Assembly (NCBI RefSeq): GCF_050389805.1
Contig: NZ_CP130945.1
Coordinates: 558,001 to 622,000, forward strand
From: Bacillus_BD sp050389805
GTDB taxonomy: Bacteria > Bacillota > Bacilli > Bacillales > Cytobacillaceae
Length of the DNA: 64,000 nt
Reading direction: 5' to 3'
Positions 59,551-64,000 of the stretch are shown here, piece after piece. A program made the position numbers and the translations under genes. The notes beneath the pieces were generated by a model, which saw only the letters and a list, made by a program, of their open reading frames with translations, did not search any database and was not told the DNA's origin. Position 1 is the first letter of the stretch; each line of letters begins with the position of its first letter.

Positions 59551-59958
59551 ATGGAAGATCGATTAAAAGGGCTTCGAAAATCGATGGAGAAAACAACGTT
59601 TAAACAGCTAACCTTTTCAAAGAAGCATCGCCTGCAAGTTTATGAAAAAATAAAGCAATCCAATGAACATGAGGAAGATATTCTTTTAGCATTATTACAA
59701 CTTCTTATTCAAGAAAAGACAGGATATGAATTAGTAGAATTATTACGGGCAAGGGGAATTCGAAAGTTTGAAGATAACGAAGGTCTTTTATATATAGTCT
59801 TACACCGATTAGAGCAGAATGGGTTTATCCAATCAAATTGGGATCAATCAGAAACGAAATATTATCAAATCTGTCCAAAAGGGACAAAAGTTTTACGAAA
59901 GATGGAAAACAGTTCGGTAAAAAAACAATTTTTGATAAAAGAATTAATACAGGAGTGA
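59551..59958 (+). CDS. PadR-like winged-helix protein in an ECF sigma operon
   Basis: 135 residues from ATG 59551 after GGGAGGGA. Residues 1-40 (MEDRLKGLRKSMEKTTF; KKHRLQVYEKIKQ) resemble the start of an anti-sigma-type protein; residues ~45-130 are a PadR winged helix: LLQLLIQEKTGYELVELLRA, EGLLYIVLHRLEQNGFIQSN and KYYQICPKG. It sits six bases after the sigma gene. I infer that it tunes the operon, either by binding the sigma factor or DNA. Confidence 0.82.
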   Translation: MEDRLKGLRKSMEKTTFKQLTFSKKHRLQVYEKIKQSNEHEEDILLALLQLLIQEKTGYELVELLRARGIRKFEDNEGLLYIVLHRLEQNGFIQSNWDQSETKYYQICPKGTKVLRKMENSSVKKQFLIKELIQE

Positions 59959-59962
59959 ACTG

Positions 59963-61237
59963 GTGTTGGGAAAAGACAAGGATACCTTTTTAAGTGAAGT
60001 ATTGAACCAAATTCGGTCAAAGGAAGCAAAGAAATTTGTTTCAAGTGAACTCGAATACCATTTGAAAAGATCTAAAAATAGATGGATGGAGAAAGGATTT
60101 AATGAATTTGATGCAGAAGAAAAAGCCGTTAAGCAACTGGGGAATCCTATTCAAATTGGTCATGAATTAAATAAACTTCATCGGACGAGAATCGATTGGT
60201 TCATGGTGATTTTATTAGGAGTGACGCTAGCGTTGAGCTTCCTCCCTATCTTTGCGCTTGGTTATGCCAATGATGGTCCTTTTTTAATGAATAAAATCGT
60301 TTTTGTCATTCTTGGTGCCGCAACGGTAATGGGAATGATGCTGATCGATTATCGAAAATTAGAGAAGCTAGGATGGTTGTTTTATACAATCGGAGTAATG
60401 ATTCTCTTCATGTTAATTTTTATTCCAAATATTTTCATTAATGGACAACCGTTTATTCAAATTGGTCCCCTTATGATCGACAGTTTTATGGCTGTACCCT
60501 TCTTTTTTATTGCTTGGACGTCCTTTTTCAATAAGGCTGCATTGAAAATATGGCATTTTGGACTTTTATTTATATTTTCATTATATTTATTTCTCTGGAT
60601 CCCTTCCCTTTCCACAACGTTTATTTACATGATAATGGTATTTATTATGCTTTGGTGGAGTAAAATAGGAAGGAAGAAGGCCCTGATGATGACCGTTGTA
60701 ACCATTTGTATGGCTGTTATCGTAGGACTTTTATTTCGAACTTCTATTAAAGAATATCAGTTGGCTAGAATATTGGGATTTTTAAACCCAGAAAATGATG
60801 AAAATGGTGCGGGTTATATCTATTTGCGATTAAAAGAGATTATTTCAGAGGCAGGTTGGTTCGGTATATCCGGAAATAAAGAGTTTATTCCATCCGCTCA
60901 TACAGACTTAGTGTTTGCTTCTTTGATTCACAGTTATGGATATGGGTTTGCAATTCTTCTTTTCCTCATCCTATCCTTTATTGTAATAAGAATGGTCGTC
61001 ATATCCTATAAAGTAAATGATCATTATGGGAAATTACTGTTGGTTGGAGGAATCACTCTTTTCGGAGTTCAGTTTATATATAATATTGGAATGGTATTGG
61101 GACTATTGCCGATTACCTCTATATCCCTACCTTTTATCAGCTATGGACTCATGCCAACCCTGTTCAATGCCTTTATAATTGGCTCTGTTTTGAGTGTCTA
61201 TCGTCGGAAAGATTTAATTTCAAGTCGTTTTAGCTAA
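59963..61237 (+). CDS. SEDS (FtsW/RodA/SpoVE) family protein with N-terminal helical prefix domain
   Basis: 424 residues. The first ~75 residues are cytoplasmic and helical (FLSEVLNQIRSKEAKKFVSS; KQLGNPIQIGHELNKLH), like the permease-prefix/DUF1700 type domain. About ten helices follow. FIPSAHTDLVFASLIHSYGY carries the Asp conserved in SEDS glycosyltransferases, and LPFISYGLMP matches the FtsW/RodA end. Such proteins polymerise peptidoglycan. Linked to the sigma and PadR genes by four bases, it may be a stress-induced wall polymerase. Confidence 0.88.
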   Translation: MLGKDKDTFLSEVLNQIRSKEAKKFVSSELEYHLKRSKNRWMEKGFNEFDAEEKAVKQLGNPIQIGHELNKLHRTRIDWFMVILLGVTLALSFLPIFALGYANDGPFLMNKIVFVILGAATVMGMMLIDYRKLEKLGWLFYTIGVMILFMLIFIPNIFINGQPFIQIGPLMIDSFMAVPFFFIAWTSFFNKAALKIWHFGLLFIFSLYLFLWIPSLSTTFIYMIMVFIMLWWSKIGRKKALMMTVVTICMAVIVGLLFRTSIKEYQLARILGFLNPENDENGAGYIYLRLKEIISEAGWFGISGNKEFIPSAHTDLVFASLIHSYGYGFAILLFLILSFIVIRMVVISYKVNDHYGKLLLVGGITLFGVQFIYNIGMVLGLLPITSISLPFISYGLMPTLFNAFIIGSVLSVYRRKDLISSRFS

Positions 61238-61318
61238 ATTTCGAATACGTAAAGGAACTTTGTTAGATAAAAATATAAAAGAAACTGTTTATGTAATTCT
61301 AAAGAAGAGGTGGAAATT

Positions 61319-61696
61319 TTGATTAATATAGTAGGTCAAATTATGTTGTATGTAAACAATCAAGATGAGACAGTGAAATTTTGGACTGAAAAAGTAGGCT
61401 TTAGTGTCATTGCAGAAGTCAATGAACAGGGAATGAGATGGATTGAAATTGCTCCAACAAAGGATGCTGAGACAAGTATCATTCTACACAATAAAGAAGT
61501 GGTCGCTAAAATGTCACCTGAATTAAATCTTGGTACACCTTCTTTAATGTTTTTCACAGATCAATTCGAACAATTGCATAGTAATTTAATAAACAAAGAC
61601 GTTACTGTCGGAGAGATAGTAAATATGCCTTCAGGAAGAGTATTTAATTTTGCAGACAGTGAAAATAACTACTTTGCGGTTATGGAAAAAAGGTGA
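61319..61696 (+). CDS. VOC family protein
   Basis: 125 residues from TTG 61319, six bases after GAGGTGG (GTG 61310 lies in that site). VGQIMLYVNNQDETVKFWTE and KVGFSVIAEVNEQGMRWIEI start the first module; GRVFNFADSENNYFAVMEKR ends the second, with the usual Asp-x-x-x-Asn/Phe pattern. Ligand unknown. The TGA stop at 61694 is the first codon of a REP unit. Confidence 0.85.
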   Translation: MINIVGQIMLYVNNQDETVKFWTEKVGFSVIAEVNEQGMRWIEIAPTKDAETSIILHNKEVVAKMSPELNLGTPSLMFFTDQFEQLHSNLINKDVTVGEIVNMPSGRVFNFADSENNYFAVMEKR

Positions 61697-61720
61697 ACAT
61701 AGGGACGGTTCTCCTGTTTC
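61694..61720. repeat. Solo REP palindrome over a stop codon
   Basis: TGAACATAGGGACGGTTCTC core closing TGTTTC; one base of the TGAAAC opening differs. It provides the stop codon of the VOC gene. Confidence 0.78.
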
Positions 61721-61775
61721 TGGCTGAAGCTCAAGAAGAACTATTCTTCAGTTTCTAAAAGTGAAATTAATTAGA

Positions 61776-61806
61776 GAGTCTGACGATAAACGTTAGGCTC
61801 TTTTTG
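61776..61806 (+). terminator. Terminator after the VOC gene
   Basis: GAGTCTGACG and CGTTAGGCTC pair with two G-T pairs around ATAAA, followed by TTTTTG. The rest of 61721-62057 shows nothing further. Confidence 0.8.
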
Positions 61807-62057
61807 ATCGGCTTAAAATAAAAGGGAACCAATTCCATTCGAAAATCTAGAAACGAAGAAAATGACTTAGCAAACGAGGTCCTTATTCGATAAGAGGTTG
61901 TAGAGTGTTAGTATTCCTAAATAACATTTAGTATTCTGGTTAGAAATTAATGTTAAAATAAAAAAGAAGAAGGATACAATGAAAGTAGCAAACAGTTAAG
62001 TATAAGGATTAGAACGTTTCATGTAGGGATGAGTATGGAGCTAAAGGGGGATTTCTG

Positions 62058-62423
62058 ATGCGGAAAAAAATTAGATTCTCGTTGTTAGTTTTTCTTTTCC
62101 TCTTTAACATAGTTGGTTGCAGTGGTGGTTCTTATACCATAACCATAGGTGAGATTGATTCGAAAAAGGACCATATAAGTGGGGAGTATAATCGTTTTTC
62201 AGGACATTACTTTAAGAAAGTAACACTTGATTCTGACCAGAAACTATCCTTGAATTTTTTAGCCGAAACGATGAGTGGAGAACTAATTGCTAAAGTAATA
62301 GATTCAGATGGAGATACAATTAGAACATTAAAACCTGGTAACACAACTACACTTGATCAACCAGACCAATATAAGATGCAAGTAGAAGGAGAGAAACATC
62401 AAGGAAGTTTTAAATTGTCATAG
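62058..62423 (+). CDS. Small lipoprotein, unknown
   Basis: 121 residues. Basic start MRKKIR, hydrophobic core and lipobox NIVGC put a lipidated Cys at about residue 21. The mature part is a single small beta-type domain (KKVTLDSDQKLSLNFLAETM; DQPDQYKMQVEGEKHQGSF), like a pre-peptidase/CARDB-type sandwich. No family assigned. ATG after AGGGGGA. Confidence 0.75.
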   Translation: MRKKIRFSLLVFLFLFNIVGCSGGSYTITIGEIDSKKDHISGEYNRFSGHYFKKVTLDSDQKLSLNFLAETMSGELIAKVIDSDGDTIRTLKPGNTTTLDQPDQYKMQVEGEKHQGSFKLS

Positions 62424-62539
62424 GATCTCGAATGATTTTTTCTGTTAACTGAATATGATTTTTGGTTTTAGAGAATAGAAAAAAGTGAGGAAACATTGAA
62501 TGTTGTCCCCTAGCTTTAAGATTAGTTGAATGAGGAGGG

Positions 62540-62725
62540 ATGATGATGAGTAGTTTTAATCTTGTAGATGCATTATTTCAATTATTATCACTTGCATGTA
62601 TTGTACTAATCATAGTTCTAATCGTGTCGTTTTTCCGTTCTAAAAAATATCGAAAAAAACAACTTGATAGAATTGAAAAGAAAATCGATGATATAAACCA
62701 ACGAATAAATAAGGATGCTGATTAA
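62540..62725 (+). CDS. DUF4083-like small membrane protein
   Basis: 61 residues or slightly fewer (starts at the first to third of three ATG codons; GAGGAGGG best fits the third, at 62546). One membrane helix (LLSLACIVLIIVLIVSFF) is followed by a basic, coiled-coil-like tail KKQLDRIEKKIDDINQRI. This matches small Bacillus proteins of the DUF4083 type; function unknown. Confidence 0.72.
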   Translation: MMMSSFNLVDALFQLLSLACIVLIIVLIVSFFRSKKYRKKQLDRIEKKIDDINQRINKDAD

Positions 62726-62841
62726 ATAGTAAAAAAAGGCGAAAGCAGACCATGGTCCTTCTTTTGCTAACGGAACAGAGTCGCTTAATAAATAAAATGT
62801 TAAAATAAAAAAGAATAAAAGACAAAGGGGTCCGGGAATAC

Positions 62842-63282
62842 ATGACAAATGAAAACAAAGTAATTTCTATCTACCAAGATTTATTGGAGTCTTGGAACAA
62901 TCAAAATGCTCGTGGAATGGCGGACCTATTCGCTGAAGATGGAGAACAAATTGGTTTTGATGGGAGTCAGTCAAATGGACGAGATGAGATATTTGCACAT
63001 TTAGAACCAATTTTCAAGCACCACCGTACAGCGCGATTTGTAAGCAAAATCAAAAATGTAAGTTTCCTTTCTCAAGACATTGTGATTTTGCGTGCTATTG
63101 CTGGTATGGTGCCACCAGGGCAATCTGACATTAATCCAAGTGTAAATACGCATCACACACTCGTGATGCAAATGAATGAAGGCGATTGGAAAATAAAACT
63201 CTTTCAGAACACACCTGCTCAATTTCATGGAAGACCAGAGCTGGTTGAACAAATGACAGAGGAGCTCAACAAATTACTATGA
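62842..63282 (+). CDS. SgcJ/EcaC family (NTF2-like) protein
   Basis: 146 residues. VISIYQDLLESWNNQNARGM, LFAEDGEQIGFDGSQSNGRD, EIFAHLEPIFKHHRTARFV and THHTLVMQMNEGDWKIKLFQ mark the SgcJ/EcaC (DUF4440-like) branch of the NTF2 fold. Named after antibiotic-pathway members, most are of unknown role. ATG with AAAGGGG upstream. Confidence 0.87.
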   Translation: MTNENKVISIYQDLLESWNNQNARGMADLFAEDGEQIGFDGSQSNGRDEIFAHLEPIFKHHRTARFVSKIKNVSFLSQDIVILRAIAGMVPPGQSDINPSVNTHHTLVMQMNEGDWKIKLFQNTPAQFHGRPELVEQMTEELNKLL

Positions 63283-63303
63283 TTAATAAAAGTAAATAAA
63301 TAG

Positions 63304-63345
63304 GAGGCTAAGACTTTTGATAAAAACGAGTCCTAGCTTTTTTTA
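63304..63345 (+). terminator. Terminator after the SgcJ/EcaC gene
   Basis: CTAAGACT and AGTCCTAG arms (one mismatch) around an A-rich loop, then CTTTTTTTATTT. Confidence 0.82.
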
Positions 63346-63569
63346 TTTAAGTTACTAAATGAAGAGTTGCCTAACCTACTTTTACTGAGGAGACCTAATC
63401 TAATGTTAAAGGAATTTGTTCAGGCACAACTTAACTAATCTTTCATATTCTAAATCCATGGATATTTTTTATAAACAGTGATTGATTTATGGTTACAGAG
63501 GTGATAATATATTTTTCGTTGCTCTAATTTTTTAATAGAGCAAGGTTAAAAAAAGTTTTTAAAAAGAAG
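63346..63569. other. Spacer before the rRNA promoters
   Basis: 224 AT-rich bases with runs of A and T before the first rRNA promoter, which could serve as UP-element DNA. No gene seen. Confidence 0.5.
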
Positions 63570-63598
63570 TTGACTTCGGCGACCGTAGGTGATATATT
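63570..63598 (+). promoter_or_regulatory. rRNA operon promoter P1
   Basis: TTGACT, a 17-base spacer and TATATT, with an A/T-rich upstream region. Confidence 0.85.
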
Positions 63599-63647
63599 AA
63601 TACATGTCGCTGAGATGAGGAGTTAAAAAACTTCTTCTACAAAACAG

Positions 63648-63676
63648 TTGACTTCAACGAAATTAAGTGCTACACT
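63648..63676 (+). promoter_or_regulatory. rRNA operon promoter P2
   Basis: TTGACT, 17 bases, TACACT. The leader that follows has the boxA-like TTCTTTGAAAACTAAAC found before Bacillus rRNA genes (about 63706-63722). Confidence 0.87.
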
Positions 63677-63816
63677 TCAAAAAGTCGTTAAAACAACGAC
63701 GGATTGTTCTTTGAAAACTAAACAAAGCAGATAACGTCAACGTTAATTCTAGTTACTATATGTAACAAAACAAGTTGCCTTTCAGGTAACAAACTTTATG
63801 AGCTTTATCAAACACT

Positions 63817-64000
63817 TTATTGGAGAGTTTGATCCTGGCTCAGGACGAACGCTGGCGGCGTGCCTAATACATGCAAGTCGAGCGAATCTGAGGGAGCTTG
63901 CTCCCAAAGATTAGCGGCGGACGGGTGAGTAACACGTGGGCAACCTGCCTGTAAGACTGGGATAACTTCGGGAAACCGGAGCTAATACCGGATAATTTTT
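63817..64000 (+). rRNA. rrs: 16S ribosomal RNA, 5' part (cut by window end)
   Basis: AGAGTTTGATCCTGGCTCAG at 63824 is the universal bacterial 16S start, and GACGAACGCTGGCGGCGTGC follows. The mature end is placed seven bases before that motif by analogy with E. coli. The V1 stem (GAATCTGAGGGAGCTTGCTC) and GACGGGTGAGTAACACGTGG fit the Bacillaceae. Confidence 0.98.

Noticed and set aside
1..64000. CRISPR array, tRNA genes or complete insertion sequences
   Set aside because: No regularly spaced direct repeats, no recognisable tRNA cloverleaf and no transposase gene were found by eye; short dispersed palindromes explain the repeats seen.

Overview
The window looks like chromosomal DNA of a low-GC, spore-forming member of the Bacillaceae. 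Evidence: AGGAGG-type ribosome sites before most genes, frequent GTG and TTG starts, short spacers and T-tailed terminators, families typical of Bacillus and relatives (squalene-hopene-type cyclase with a DUF2515 gene, an Sda-like sporulation inhibitor, DUF4256, DUF4275, a fused OpuA permease-binding protein, LTA synthase), and a Bacillus-type 16S rRNA start with tandem promoters at the right edge. No prophage, integron, CRISPR array or complete insertion sequence is visible.

Layout. 0-8.6 kb: a secreted protein, a GntR/UTRA regulator and a five-gene operon (binding lipoprotein, fused permease, ATPase, metallo-beta-lactamase-fold protein, inositol-monophosphatase-like enzyme). A shared palindrome before the secreted-protein gene and before the binding-protein gene suggests one regulon for taking up and dephosphorylating an organic phosphate compound. 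9-11.7 kb: LytTR regulator, DUF3021-like membrane protein and an ABC-2 exporter. 11.9-20.1 kb: DUF1259 protein, FMN reductase, then a LacI regulator divergent from a sugar-acid kinase and a TRAP transporter, followed by a decayed partial copy of the same locus. 20.1-25.3 kb: short UvrA paralogue, calcium/cation antiporter, lone holin-like gene, DUF2515 protein. 25.4-34.6 kb: terpenoid cyclase, a YceI-PAS-GGDEF-EAL fusion protein, a decayed gene, Gly/Tyr-rich and cupin proteins, an Sda-like gene, and an EAL protein overlapping a soluble PAS-chemoreceptor. 35-40.3 kb: glucokinase, a SelW/Rdx-like gene with an in-frame TGA at the redox position, LTA synthase family protein, a membrane protein, DUF4275. 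40.4-44.1 kb: a restriction-modification-like pair bracketed by direct repeats. 44.2-55.7 kb: frameshifted SHOCT gene, BASS transporter, transporter remnant, HisC, DUF4256, AraC-GyrI regulator, TetR plus MMPL exporter, OpuA-type osmolyte importer. 55.9-63.3 kb: PrmA-like methyltransferase, small VOC and SnoaL-like proteins, an ECF sigma-PadR-SEDS operon, small envelope proteins. 63.5-64 kb: rRNA promoters and the start of 16S.

Three families of short dispersed palindromes punctuate the window. The commonest (about thirteen half-sites, core GGGACGGTTCT) often occurs as inverted pairs, like REPIN elements, sits at gene 3' ends, and its terminal TGA is the actual stop codon of four genes. Related hairpin terminators lie near several of them.

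The most promising leads are the possible selenoprotein with a hairpin just after its TGA, the isoprenoid-binding-domain cyclic-di-GMP enzyme next to a terpenoid cyclase, the GntR-linked organophosphate cluster, the ECF-PadR-SEDS operon, and the repeat family that supplies stop codons. All functions are read from sequence and recalled family knowledge; no database search was run.
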